From NCBI RefSeq assembly GCF_001425485.1, contig NZ_LMQW01000051.1:317617-381616 (forward strand): 64,000 bases of DNA, in the 5' to 3' direction. Shown in pieces: positions 38,554 through 47,462 of this stretch. The stretch is from Aureimonas sp. Leaf427. GTDB lineage: Bacteria; Pseudomonadota; Alphaproteobacteria; Rhizobiales; Rhizobiaceae. Position numbers and translations under genes: made by a program. The stretch's first letter is position 1. Every line of letters starts with the position of its first letter. The notes under the pieces were generated by a model that was not told the origin of the DNA, did not search any database, and was given only the letters and a program-made list of their open reading frames with translations.

Positions 38554-39393
38554 TCAAAGCCGCGCGAGGATTTCGGTCTTCTTGGCCGAAAATTCCGCCT
38601 CGGTGAGAATGCCCTCGTCGCGCAGGGCCGCGAGCCGGCGTAGAAGATCGATCGGATCGCCGCTGCCTTGGGACCGATCCCGGGAGTGGGAGGGCACCGA
38701 GGTCAGTTCGTTACGGCCGGGCGTGGGTGATGATCCAACGGGCGAAGCAGGCCCGGCCTGCCGCTTCGCCCGGACGTCGTCTTGCGAATCCCCGTCGCCG
38801 ACCTTCTTCAGGTCTTCGACGCGGACGGAGCCCGAGCGGGTCGAGAAGCGCATCGAGCTGTCGCCGCCCTGCTGCTGCGAAGCGCCCTCGATCCGCTCGT
38901 CGCCGGTGTCGTAGACGGTGACATGCCCGCCGTCGTCGATCGCGAGGCGCTGCTTGTCGGGGAAGACGGCATAGCGAGAATTGTTCTGCGAACCCGTCGA
39001 GGACGGGGTGCCGAGATCTCCCGGCCACCACGACCCGCCCGACGACGACGAGGAGGACGAAGACGACGAGTGGGAGGACGAGGACGGTTTCGACAAGGAC
39101 GATTCCTGCGCCTCGTCGCCGATCTTGCCCGACTGGACGGCGTCGGACAGATCCCGCGCGAGGTCGCCGACGCGCGCCTTCAGATCGCCGTTGTTCATAT
39201 CGCCGATCATCATCATGCCGCCCTTGGACCACTGGCCCATGCCGCCGAGATCGGGGTGGTTGAACTGCGCCATGCTGCCGCCCGAGCGCTTCAGCGCCTC
39301 GGCGAGGACCTTGGCGGCCTCCGGCTTGAAGCCGTGGCGCTCGGCGATGTCGGCGATCGCGCGATCGCCGTCGCCGGATGGTGAGGAGGTCAT
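38554..39393 (-). CDS. SHOCT-domain protein with a serine-rich linker
   Basis: The ATG at 39393 has AAGGG upstream. The 279-residue protein has an N-terminal helical part (AIADIAERHGFKPEAAKVLAEALKRSGG). A Ser tract of about 18 residues lies at about 103-120, followed by a small beta part (QRLAIDDGGHVTVYDTGDERI) and a C-terminal SHOCT motif (DPIDLLRRLAALRDEGILTEAEFSAKKTEILARL). SHOCT motifs are short oligomerisation or targeting tails; the overall role is unknown. The Ser tract is encoded by a repetitive GAC/GAG run on the plus strand that could be length-variable. No signal peptide. Confidence 0.85.
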   Translation of the reverse strand: MTSSPSGDGDRAIADIAERHGFKPEAAKVLAEALKRSGGSMAQFNHPDLGGMGQWSKGGMMMIGDMNNGDLKARVGDLARDLSDAVQSGKIGDEAQESSLSKPSSSSHSSSSSSSSSSGGSWWPGDLGTPSSTGSQNNSRYAVFPDKQRLAIDDGGHVTVYDTGDERIEGASQQQGGDSSMRFSTRSGSVRVEDLKKVGDGDSQDDVRAKRQAGPASPVGSSPTPGRNELTSVPSHSRDRSQGSGDPIDLLRRLAALRDEGILTEAEFSAKKTEILARL

Positions 39394-39442
39394 TTCGTAT
39401 CCCTTCGATGCTGGAACGGGTTGCCGCCTTGAACTCTCAAGC

Positions 39443-39883
39443 CTACGGCCTGTTCCGCCGCATCTCGTCCAAACGCATCGGCATCGCGTCGATGATCGAG
39501 AAGACCGCCTCCGGGCTCGCCGGCCGCTTCGCCTGCCATTTGGTGCCGCCGTCCTTGCCGACGAGGAGCACGGTGAAACCTGCCTCCGGCGCCACGTTCC
39601 GGCTCCGGCGAAGCGCCGCAGCCTCGTAGGCATCGGCCGGTCCGCCCACGAGGACGCGCGTCTTCCCGGCGGCGGGAACGAGGAGGACGAGGAGATCGCG
39701 CTCCTCGAAGGCGTTCGGTCCTGCGGCGTCGAGGAGCCTGGACTGTTCGGCGAGGGCGGGGTCGCTCGCGTTTGAGAAGACGAGCAGCACGCGCTTCGAT
39801 GCGTCGAGTCTATCGTCCGGCGCGGCCATCGCTTCCGTCGTCATCAGTAACGCTGCCAGGGTCGCCAGCCAGATGCGTTTCAT
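39443..39883 (-). CDS. DUF4174 secreted protein
   Basis: The ATG at 39883 follows GGAGGATC. The signal peptide MKRIWLATLAALLMTTEAMA is cleaved before APDDRL. The mature 125 residues have the DUF4174 pattern: KRVLLVFSNASDPALAEQSRLLDAA, ERDLLVLLV and FTVLLVGKDGGTKWQAKRPASPEAVFSIIDAMPMRLDEMRR. The fold is thioredoxin-like but lacks a CxxC. The family is periplasmic and of unknown function. Confidence 0.85.
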   Translation of the reverse strand: MKRIWLATLAALLMTTEAMAAPDDRLDASKRVLLVFSNASDPALAEQSRLLDAAGPNAFEERDLLVLLVPAAGKTRVLVGGPADAYEAAALRRSRNVAPEAGFTVLLVGKDGGTKWQAKRPASPEAVFSIIDAMPMRLDEMRRNRP

Positions 39884-40055
39884 CGTCCACGATCCTCCAG
39901 AAGCGGCCGACGTAACGGAACGACCAAAGAGCCCCCCGAACGAGCTGCCGATCCCCGTTTTCGAAAGCATCGCAACATTAAAGTCTTAGGCTGCATGAAA
40001 GAAAGCGGAAAGAGATTTCAGTCAACGTCGCAAAAATGGGGTTGGGGAAAATCAG

Positions 40056-41210
40056 ATGCCTGTCACGTCGACCTATGGCGAATCGAGAACTTCGGCGATT
40101 CGCTGGCTTTCCGACGTCGGCGCCGAAGTGCCTCTCGAATTGCGGGCGCGTCTGCAGGCCACTCCCTTCGCCACGAAAGTGCCCTTGGTCATGGGCGCGA
40201 TCAACAGCCTGACCATCACCTTGGTCGCCGCGTATCGCCTGAACAGCTCCCTGCTCGTCGGTTTCGCGATCCTGGAATGCCTGCTGCTCGCCGTGCGGCT
40301 CCGGCTGACGAGGCGATACGACAAGCCGGCCGATCCGCTCTTCGCGATGGGACTGGTCTGGGCCGCTCTGCAGGCCGCGACCATCTGGGTCATTGTCCTT
40401 TCCGGCGATCTGGTCAGCATGATCATCGTTCTCGGCACGAGCCTGGCGGTGATCGGCGGCATCGTCGCCCGCAACTTCGCAACGCCACGCTATGCCTTCG
40501 CGCAGGTCATGATCATCGACCTGACCTTCAAAACGGCCTTTCTGTTCAGCCACCCCTCCTTCATGCCCTTGATCTTCGTGCAGGCGGTTCTCTTCGCGGC
40601 CTACAACCTGTCGATCCTCAAGCAGCATCGGCAGATGGCGCTGAAGGCGCTGAAGGCCGAGATCGTCAGCCGCGAGCAGGCCGTCATCGATCCGTTGACG
40701 CAGCTCCTCAATCGGCGCGGGCTGGCCGAGGAGGCGGATCGACTGGCGAAGAAGCACCCCTCGCTCGTCCTCTTCTACATCGACCTCGACGGCTTCAAGA
40801 ACGTCAACGACCGTCTCGGACATGCCGCCGGCGACAGCCTCCTGCAGGAGGTCGGCCTTCGGTTGAAAGAACTCTTCGGAGCGCAGGCGGCCGTGAGCCG
40901 GCTGGGAGGCGACGAGTTTCTGATCCTCGGCTCCTTCGTCGGCGACGACGAAATCCGCGCTTGCGGCGCCCGAATCATCCACTCTCTTTCCGTTCCCTAT
41001 TCCATCGAAGGTAACAGCCTCGCCCTGATCGGAGCCAGCGTCGGAGCGGCCAAGTGGAGCGAGTGTAGCGGAACGCTTGAAAGCTGTATGGCCGCAGCCG
41101 ACGGGGCCCTCTACCGTGTCAAATCCAACGGAAAGGGTCGCGCGCTGCTCGCCGCCCCCAGCGTGCGCACGGACGATGAAGCCCGGGACACCGCGTCCGT
41201 CGCCGCCTGA
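40056..41210 (+). CDS. membrane diguanylate cyclase
   Basis: The 384-residue protein has six hydrophobic segments in residues 40-185 (for example LVMGAINSLTITLVAAY, MIIVLGTSLAVIGGIVA) and a GGDEF domain from about 205. The metal Asp is in FYIDLDGFKNVNDRLGHAAGD and the signature in SRLGGDEFLIL is intact. The usual product-inhibition site RxxD five residues ahead is absent (GAQA). It should make cyclic di-GMP in response to a membrane or extracellular signal. Confidence 0.92.
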   Translation: MPVTSTYGESRTSAIRWLSDVGAEVPLELRARLQATPFATKVPLVMGAINSLTITLVAAYRLNSSLLVGFAILECLLLAVRLRLTRRYDKPADPLFAMGLVWAALQAATIWVIVLSGDLVSMIIVLGTSLAVIGGIVARNFATPRYAFAQVMIIDLTFKTAFLFSHPSFMPLIFVQAVLFAAYNLSILKQHRQMALKALKAEIVSREQAVIDPLTQLLNRRGLAEEADRLAKKHPSLVLFYIDLDGFKNVNDRLGHAAGDSLLQEVGLRLKELFGAQAAVSRLGGDEFLILGSFVGDDEIRACGARIIHSLSVPYSIEGNSLALIGASVGAAKWSECSGTLESCMAAADGALYRVKSNGKGRALLAAPSVRTDDEARDTASVAA

Positions 41211-41284
41211 TCGCGACGGTTCGCAAGGTCAGTGGGGGGGGGGGAAGCCGATGCGCCTCTCTCGCCCCCATTCCTTCCAGATTT

Positions 41285-41360
41285 TTGTCAGGTTCATTCT
41301 GAGCCGGATTCATCTGGATTTCGTCGTTTGTCGTTTCGGATAAGCGGGTCAGCTTATCGT
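41285..41360. repeat. dispersed intergenic repeat, degenerate copy
   Basis: It matches the element at 48966-49056: GGTTCATTCTGAGCCGGA against GGTTCATGCTGAACCAGA, then GTCGTTTGTCGTTTCGG-ATAA and CTTATC. The inverted part is eroded here. It lies between the cyclase and a small minus-strand gene. Confidence 0.6.
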
Positions 41361-41369
41361 CGACAAACT

Positions 41370-41612
41370 CTAAGCCTGTCGAATCGCGTCGAGAACCCTG
41401 CCGAGCAGCTCGTTTCCCGCGTCGGTCAGACGCCCCCGCGCTCCCTCCGCCTCGATGAGGCCGGCCGAGGACAGCTCCTCCACCCCCTCGTGATCGGCCT
41501 TGTGGCCCTTGCCGTCGTCGAGCACGACCTCGCGCACGACTTCGCCGCTGGTGAGGCTATGATAGGCGGCGAAGGCGAGGATGGAGCGGGCTTTGTCGCT
41601 GAGGTCTGCCAT
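41370..41612 (-). CDS. small winged-helix-like protein, unknown
   Basis: The ATG at 41612 follows AGGAG by nine bases. The 80-residue protein reads as helices and a short hairpin: MADLSDKARSILAFAAYHSLTSGEVVREVVLDDGKGHKADHEGVEELSSAGLIEAEG. It resembles a MarR-like wing-helix module without the dimer helices. No family is recognised, and it may be a small DNA-binding or adaptor protein. Confidence 0.6.
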   Translation of the reverse strand: MADLSDKARSILAFAAYHSLTSGEVVREVVLDDGKGHKADHEGVEELSSAGLIEAEGARGRLTDAGNELLGRVLDAIRQA

Positions 41613-41776
41613 GTCGTCGATCTCCTGGTTGTGACAGGCAAACGGCGGGCATGGCGCTTCGATCCGGCCGCATTGTCGCAGCCCTCTCATCTCTGCGAAC
41701 CGTCAGCTCTTCCAGTGCGTCTCGTCCGGCATCGGGCCGAAGCCGTGAGCCCTCAGCCGGTAGCCGGCAGCCGGCG

Positions 41777-42361
41777 TCAGACGGGAAGGGCCATCTCCAC
41801 CTCACGGCTCCGCCGCAGTTCACTCATCCAGACCGGCATGCGCGGCTCGTGACGGATCTGATACCCGTAGTGGCGGCGCAGCGCCTCGACGAGCCGGCCC
41901 CCGCGGTCGAGCTTCTCGTCGGCGAAACCGATCATCACGGAGTTCGGCCAAGCTTTCGGGCGGATGTCGCGCAGGCGGTGGAACAGCTCGTCCTCGCCGG
42001 CCTCCGGGTCGCCCTGCGCCATCAGCGTGACCATGGCTGCCGTCGAGCGCGAAATGCCCATGTGGCAATGGACGAGGAGATGGCCGGACGCGCCTTCGCG
42101 CGCATCCGCGTCGAGCTCGGCCCCGAAGCGCAGGATCGCGTCCAGATGCTCCGGCGCGGGCATGACCTGGCCGGGATAGGGGTCGATGATGTCGTGGAAC
42201 TCCAGAAGCGTGCGCCGATGGTCGCCATAGGATCGGAAGGCTTCGAGCTCGGGCAAGCCGGGATCGACGATGGAGAGGACATGCGTCACGCCGGCCGTTC
42301 CATGGCTCGGCAGTTCCTCGATGCCGCAGATCGTGCGGGTGGAAATGGTGAGCGTCTTCAT
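41777..42361 (-). CDS. tyrosine phosphatase family protein
   Basis: The 194-residue protein has the PTP loop HCHMGISRS near residue 98 (HCxxGxxRS) preceded by LLVHCHMG, with DIIDPYPGQVMPAPEHLD as a probable general-acid region. It is related to the dual-specificity fold common in alphaproteobacteria. It is cytoplasmic and the substrate is unknown. Overlap with neighbours is absent, so it stands alone. Confidence 0.88.
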   Translation of the reverse strand: MKTLTISTRTICGIEELPSHGTAGVTHVLSIVDPGLPELEAFRSYGDHRRTLLEFHDIIDPYPGQVMPAPEHLDAILRFGAELDADAREGASGHLLVHCHMGISRSTAAMVTLMAQGDPEAGEDELFHRLRDIRPKAWPNSVMIGFADEKLDRGGRLVEALRRHYGYQIRHEPRMPVWMSELRRSREVEMALPV

Positions 42362-42549
42362 CGGTCGAGGTCCCCGTTCCGCAAATCGCCCGCCGCTATA
42401 CCGCCGCTGGCCGCCCCCGACAACGCTTGGGCCCGGCCAAGGCGAGGGCGCCTCGTCCCGTTTCCGCGCGAAACGCGATCGGCATGGTTCGTACAAGCCT
42501 CTTGCCTCAGGGAAGAGCGATGGCCCGTCGTTCTGGAAGCGGAGATGAG

Positions 42550-42801
42550 ATGCGTAAGGTGATGTTGAGCCTGGCGATGCTGTCGCTGCTTTCGTCCGGC
42601 GGCTGCACGACCGCCTACAACCAGCGCCAGTTCGCCCTGCGCACCGATGCCGAGATCTGCTCGCGCTACGGCGTCGATCGGAAGTCGCAGGTCTATCTGG
42701 ACTGCATGGCGGCCCAGGAGCATCGCCGCGACGTCGCGACCGCCCGGCACACCGGTCTGGTCGGAGAGGGCACGGAGGCCATTGCCGGCCCGGTCTACTG
42801 A
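42550..42801 (+). CDS. small lipoprotein, unknown
   Basis: GGAG sits five bases before the ATG at 42550. The 83-residue product has a short signal (MRKVMLSLAMLSLLSSGGC) with Cys-19 as likely lipidation site, although SGG is not a perfect lipobox. The mature part TTAYNQRQFALRTDAEICSRYGVDRKSQVYLDCMAAQEHRR has two further Cys. Such short entericidin-like or YbaY-sized lipoproteins are common and uncharacterised. Confidence 0.65.
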   Translation: MRKVMLSLAMLSLLSSGGCTTAYNQRQFALRTDAEICSRYGVDRKSQVYLDCMAAQEHRRDVATARHTGLVGEGTEAIAGPVY

Positions 42802-43051
42802 CGACGCTCGGACGATGGATCCGAGCAGGGCGCCCAGGGGAAATCCGCCGGCTGGCCATGCCGCTCGCCGAAGCTCCGGGCTCGAGCCATGCAGCTGATG
42901 CACGCCTGATCGGCGGGGAGAAGATATCGAAAACGGGTCGGCCTGCCATGCACAACCAGCGCTACTGAAGGAAGGGCAGGGCGCGTATGTAGAGCTTGTC
43001 GAAACGAACAGAGCCGCTCCCACCGACGAGGAGCGCTGAAGGATCACCAAG

Positions 43052-43195
43052 ATGAGCATCTCCCGCACCCTGAAGTCCTGGCGCCAGTATCGCAGCACCG
43101 TTTCGGAGCTGAACAGCCTTTCGGCCCGCGAACTCTCCGACCTCGGCATTTCGCGCTCGGATATCCCGGCCGTGGCCCGCCAGGCCACCCGCTAA
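43052..43195 (+). CDS. DUF1127 small protein
   Basis: This 47-residue open frame has AAGGA seven to eight bases upstream of the ATG and the full DUF1127 pattern: SWRQYRSTVSELNSLSARELSDLGISRSDIPAVARQA. The family comprises small Arg-rich proteins of alphaproteobacteria implicated in phosphate, RNA turnover and growth control, without a settled mechanism. It is too short for most gene callers. A strong terminator follows 90 bases later. Confidence 0.9.
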   Translation: MSISRTLKSWRQYRSTVSELNSLSARELSDLGISRSDIPAVARQATR

Positions 43196-43285
43196 ATTCT
43201 AAGCTTCGCTCCGGCCGATCTCCTCCCCGAGGCCGAAGCGCAGACGTTCGACGGCATCCTCCTCCCAGCCGTAGGACTTCAAGAC

Positions 43286-43327
43286 ACGACGCCCGCCGGT
43301 CCTCCCCCGGCGGGCGTCGTCGTTTTT
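43286..43327 (+). terminator. strong intrinsic terminator
   Basis: ACGACGCCCGCCGG and CCGGCGGGCGTCGT make a 14-base stem with a seven-base loop, followed by CGTTTTT. It ends the DUF1127 transcript. Confidence 0.93.
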
Positions 43328-43472
43328 GGGGGTCAGACCTGACCGCGGAACGAGCCGCCGTCGCCCGCGGGGGCCTCGCCGGTCGCTCGCTTTCTCGAAG
43401 AAGTCGCCTTGCCTTCGGCAACGAATTCGGAGGACACCTCTTTTCCTTCGAGACGCGGAAGAGGGGATCGCC

Positions 43473-44204
43473 ATGACGATGCGTGAGCCAAGGCAATCGG
43501 CCGGAATGCGGCTTCGGGCCCACGGTCTCAAGATGGCCGCGACACTCGTCGCGCTTCTCTCGTCGGGGGCTGCGGCCATGGCGGCCGACTGCCGGGCAGA
43601 TCCCGAGCCCGGTTTGGACTGGGGCGGCTGCAACCGAAGCAACATCATGATCCCCGGCTCCAATCTCGAAAAGGCCGATCTGCGCGGGGCCGATTTCAGC
43701 CTCAGCGATCTCAGCGGCGCCGTCCTGGCCGGCGCCAACGCGCAAGGCGCGAAACTCGCGCGCACGTCGCTTGCCGGCGCCATCGCCGATGCCGCCGACT
43801 TCACGCAGATCGAGGGCTACCGGACCAACTTTTCCGGCCTTTCCGCCAAGGGCGCGTCCTTCGACGGCGCCGAGCTCCAGCGCGCCAACTTCAACGGCGC
43901 CGTCCTGACAGGAGCGAGCTTCGAGAAGGCCGAACTCGGGCGCGCCGATTTCACCGGCGCGATCCTCGGCGAAAACGGCTTCGCCTTCGCCAACCTTGCC
44001 CGCGCGAGCTTCAAGAACGCCCGGATCGAGAGCCCGCTGGATTTCTCCCGCGCCTATATGTTCCTCACCCGGATCGAAGGCGCGGACCTTTCGGCGGCCA
44101 AGGGCCTGACCCAGCCGCAGATCGACCTCGCCTGCGGCGACGAGGCGACCAAGCTCCCCACGGGCCTCAACCCGCCCGCGAACTGGCCGTGTCCGTTCGA
44201 CTGA
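43473..44204 (+). CDS. secreted pentapeptide-repeat protein
   Basis: The ATG at 43473 has GAGGGG six bases upstream. An N-terminal signal with Arg-rich start (MRLRAHGLKMAATLVALLSS) is cleaved before ADCRADPEPG. About 20 repeats of the A(D/N)LxG type follow (NLEKADLRGADFSLSDLSGAV through FANLARASF), which fold as a right-handed quadrilateral helix. The C-terminus is WPCPFD with a Cys that may pair with Cys-39 or Cys-54. The family role is diverse; export to the periplasm is likely. Confidence 0.88.
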   Translation: MTMREPRQSAGMRLRAHGLKMAATLVALLSSGAAAMAADCRADPEPGLDWGGCNRSNIMIPGSNLEKADLRGADFSLSDLSGAVLAGANAQGAKLARTSLAGAIADAADFTQIEGYRTNFSGLSAKGASFDGAELQRANFNGAVLTGASFEKAELGRADFTGAILGENGFAFANLARASFKNARIESPLDFSRAYMFLTRIEGADLSAAKGLTQPQIDLACGDEATKLPTGLNPPANWPCPFD

Positions 44205-44403
44205 TCGCGAAGGCCGCACCCTTCTCGCCGCCGCTTTGATCGCAGGCCTCGGACCATTCGTCGGCAGCTTGGCGAGCGGGGCCTGCCTGGACACAGCTTT
44301 GCAGCAGTGACCGGCATCGAAGTCTCGGTCTCGCCTCCTTGGAGGTGGGGAACGCTCGCGGCTCCTCACACCTTATTTGGCGGAGGTGTTGCGAGAAGTG
44401 GGA

Positions 44404-45399
44404 ATGAGCGAGATGGCGAACTGGCAGAGGCGTGCGGTCCTGAAGGGTCTTGTCGGGGGCATCGTCGCAGGCGCCACTCTCGACCGAGCCCACGCTGCGC
44501 CGACGGTCGATGCCGAACGGGCGGCGCTCGAGACGATCCTCGACCCGTCAGCCGAGATGAAGACGCTCTTCACGGGCGGCCGATGGCTGGAGGGTCCCTG
44601 CTACCTGCCGGACCTCGAGAGCCTCGTGTTCAGCGACGTGAAGACGAACCGCATGTGGCGGCTCGGCGACGACGGATCGACCGAGACGTTTCGAGATCCG
44701 TCCGAAAATGCCAACGGCAATGTTCTCGACGGGGAAGGGCGCCTCGTGACATGCGAGCACCGGCGACGCCAGGTGGTTCGCCAGGAGCCGGACGGCTCGA
44801 TCACGGTTCTGGCCGACCGCTATGACGGCAAGCGCCTGAACTCGCCGAACGACGCCGTCCTCGCGCCCGACGGCGCGATCTGGTTCACCGATCCGACCTA
44901 CGGCATCACGCAACCCGAGGAGGGCATTCCGGCCGAACCCGAACAGTCTGCCCGGCGCGTCTACCGCATCGACCCGTCCGGTCGACTCGACGCCAAGACG
45001 GATACGCTCCGCCAGCCCAACGGCATCGCCATCTCGGCGGATGGCCGGACCCTCTATGTCAGCGAGACCGGCGGAGACGCCACCGCGCCGAACGGCATCG
45101 TCCGCTTCACGATCGGCGACGATGGAGCCCTGGCCGACAGGCAAGTCTTCGCCCTCTACGACAAGGGCGTGCCGGACGGCCTGGCGCTCGACATCGAGGG
45201 CCGGCTCTACGCCGGATCCATCGATGGCGTGCGCATCTTCGACGAAGCCGGGCGACCTTTCGGCCTGATCCCCACGCCCAAACCCGCCGCCAACCTCGCC
45301 TTCGGCGGCCCCGACGGCCGCCGACTGTTCGTCACGGCCACCGACTCGGTCCACGCGATCGACCTGAAGGTGCCCGGCATCGAGTGGCGGAAGCGGTAA
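44404..45399 (+). CDS. SMP-30/gluconolactonase-family protein with Tat signal
   Basis: The ATG at 44404 is chosen; TTG 44377 and ATG 44413 are alternatives. The N-terminus ANWQRRAVLKGLVGG resembles a Tat signal with the twin Arg, cut after AHA. The 331-residue six-bladed propeller has EGPCYLPDLESLVFSDVKTNRMWRL, the metal ligands in KRLNSPNDAVLAPDGAIWFTDPTYG and GIAISADGRTLYVSET, and PDGLALDIEGRLYAG. It would hydrolyse aldonolactones outside the cytoplasm. It might serve the galactose genes, but it is 25 kb away from them. Confidence 0.88.
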   Translation: MSEMANWQRRAVLKGLVGGIVAGATLDRAHAAPTVDAERAALETILDPSAEMKTLFTGGRWLEGPCYLPDLESLVFSDVKTNRMWRLGDDGSTETFRDPSENANGNVLDGEGRLVTCEHRRRQVVRQEPDGSITVLADRYDGKRLNSPNDAVLAPDGAIWFTDPTYGITQPEEGIPAEPEQSARRVYRIDPSGRLDAKTDTLRQPNGIAISADGRTLYVSETGGDATAPNGIVRFTIGDDGALADRQVFALYDKGVPDGLALDIEGRLYAGSIDGVRIFDEAGRPFGLIPTPKPAANLAFGGPDGRRLFVTATDSVHAIDLKVPGIEWRKR

Positions 45400-45912
45400 G
45401 CAAGCGCATCAGAGCCGCGGCTACACCTGCAACCGCCTCGCCTCGCGCGGGGCGGGGGGCAATTCCAGCTTGGTTGAATCCCGGTGCTATGACATTGCGA
45501 AAGGAAAGCCACGCGCCCGCCGCGGACCTTGTGCTCTTAAGCTTCCAGCAGAGATCGAAGACTTCGACGGAAGTCGTTCAAGCGATTCCCTGTCTGCCCG
45601 CGCCAGTGTGTATCGCCCATCCGTCTGGGAATGGTGTCGGCGCAAGGAAGGTGTCGCGTCACTGAATGGCGCGCCTTGAACCCCCCGATCCCTCCAAAGC
45701 CGCCGAACCGGCAGACGTCGCAAGACCGAGCAAAATCCACATCAGAGCGGCAGATCGCGCAGCTGAAATCTGGCGAGTTGGTCTGGCGAAATGGAGCGAC
45801 GGAAAAATGTTTGGCGCGGCGGGTGAACGACGTCAAAGAACAGCACCGGTGCGTCCGTGGAGATGCGATATCGAGCACGCCGATAGAACATTTGGACGAC
45901 ACGAAACGAGAC
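45400..45912. other. 513-base gap before tRNA-Phe
   Basis: No frame here has a plausible start and composition. A minus-strand frame ending in NRLNDFRRSLRSLLEA is not supported by a start or homolog. I see no hairpin beyond short GC stems near 45,440. Confidence 0.35.
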
Positions 45913-45988
45913 TGGTGCCCAGGGACGGAGTCGAACCGCCGACACTGCGATTTTCAGTCGCATGCTCTACCAACTGAGCTACCTGGGC
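45913..45988 (-). tRNA. tRNA-Phe (GAA)
   Basis: The minus strand gives a full cloverleaf: acceptor GCCCAGG/CCTGGGC, D-arm GCTCAGTTGGTAGAGC, anticodon loop CTGAAAA with GAA, T-loop GGTTCGACTCC. CCA is encoded. Confidence 0.97.
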
Positions 45989-46207
45989 GCCGTTGCGATG
46001 GCGACATTGTCGCCGAGACCGGCGAGCGGCCCCTGCAAGGTGTGGCGCTTATAGAATCCGAAAATGGCTCTGTCCACCCCATTCGAAGCGCTAAAAGACG
46101 CTTTCGTGAACCTGCTCTCGAACCTTGTCCCGAGCTGCACAAAGCTGGCCAAGTCCGCTTGCGCTCCCCCCTCCTGTGTGGCAGAAGGCACCCGCGTTCA
46201 GCGACCG

Positions 46208-46282
46208 GCTGCGGTAGCTCAGTGGTAGAGCACTCCATTGGTAATGGAGAGGTCGAGAGTTCAATCCTCTCTCGCAGCACCA
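46208..46282 (+). tRNA. tRNA-Thr (GGT)
   Basis: The cloverleaf has acceptor GCTGCGG/TCGCAGC (one G-T pair), D-arm GCTCAGTGGTAGAGC, anticodon stem CTCCA/TGGAG with loop TTGGTAA, T-arm GAGAGTTCAATCCTCTC. CCA is encoded. Confidence 0.97.
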
Positions 46283-46469
46283 TCCTTTTCAGGGCCTTGG
46301 ACTTGTCGGCTCATCAGCTGCTGACTGTTCCCAGACTGAAGCCCTCGGTCGGTTCCCATCCTCCTGACCGCTCAAAAGCGACACCCGACGGCTTTCGGCC
46401 CCGGTGCGCCTTTCCCCCGCAGTGATGTATGCCGCGTGCCGCCTCCGGCGTCCTGTAATCTCCCTTCCT

Positions 46470-47351
46470 TCATCGAAAGATCGCCCGTTCCGCGCCGACG
46501 AGGTCGGTGATGGCTTTGGAGACGGCTTCGACGCCGGCAAGGCCGCGTGTGCTCTCGTGGTGGAGGAGCCAGTAGGTGCGGCGGATGGTCTGGTCGGGGA
46601 GGATGCGGATCAGATGAGGGCGGCGGGCGGCCATGAACGTGTGGAGGATGCCGATGCCGGCGCCGGCCTCCACGGCGACGGTCTGCCCAAGGGCCGTGGA
46701 AATCTCGAAGCGGCTCGGCCAGACGCCGCCGAGGTCCTCGGCATAGTGAAGCGAGGCGCTGTAGACGAGATCCTCGACATAGCCGACGAGCCGGTGCCGG
46801 GCGAGGTCGTCGAGGCTCTCCGGCGCCCCGAATGCCTCGACATAGGCGCTGGAGGCGAAGAGGCCGAGCGAGTAGTCGATGAGCTTGCGGGCGATGACGC
46901 GGCCTTGCTCGGGCCGGTCCACGGTGATCGCGATGTCGGCCTCGCGGCGCGAGAGCGAGAAGGCGCGGGGCACGGGCACGAGCTGCACCTTGAGGCGCGG
47001 ATGGCGCGCCAGCCAGGGGGCGAGGCGGGGCGCCAGGAAGTCCGTGCCGAAACCGTCGGGCGCGCCGACGCGCACGGTGCCCGCCAGATCCAGCCGCTCG
47101 TCGGAGACGGCGGCCCGCGCGGCGTCCATCTCCGCCTCCATGCGTTCGGCCCGGTCGAGAAAGGCGACGCCCTGGTCCGTCAGGGTGCAGCCGTTCGGCC
47201 GGCGCTCCAGAAGGCGGGCGCCGAGCCCGGCTTCCAGCTGGTCGAGCCGCCGGGCGACGGTCGCGTGGTTCAGCCCGAGCCGCCGGGACGCGCCCAGGAT
47301 CTGTCCGCTGCGCGCGACGGCGAGAAAGACGCGGACATCGTCCCAGTTCAT
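46470..47351 (-). CDS. LysR-family regulator, divergent from mmsA
   Basis: The 293-residue protein has the N-terminal LysR helix-turn-helix (DDVRVFLAVARSGQILGASRRLGLNHATVARRLDQLEAGLGARLLER) and a substrate-binding domain with VRVGAPDGFGTDFLAPRLA and GAGIGILHTFMA. It lies head to head with the methylmalonate-semialdehyde dehydrogenase gene 111 bases away and most likely controls it in response to a valine or inositol degradation product. Confidence 0.92.
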   Translation of the reverse strand: MNWDDVRVFLAVARSGQILGASRRLGLNHATVARRLDQLEAGLGARLLERRPNGCTLTDQGVAFLDRAERMEAEMDAARAAVSDERLDLAGTVRVGAPDGFGTDFLAPRLAPWLARHPRLKVQLVPVPRAFSLSRREADIAITVDRPEQGRVIARKLIDYSLGLFASSAYVEAFGAPESLDDLARHRLVGYVEDLVYSASLHYAEDLGGVWPSRFEISTALGQTVAVEAGAGIGILHTFMAARRPHLIRILPDQTIRRTYWLLHHESTRGLAGVEAVSKAITDLVGAERAIFR

Positions 47352-47462
47352 CGTGAGGCTTTCCGAGGACTATAAACCGCGCACAACGGATACGCATTCT
47401 CGCACGTTGAACGAAAGTCCGAAATGGCTTCAAGTCCGCCGCAACCACCAAGGGGAGCGAAC

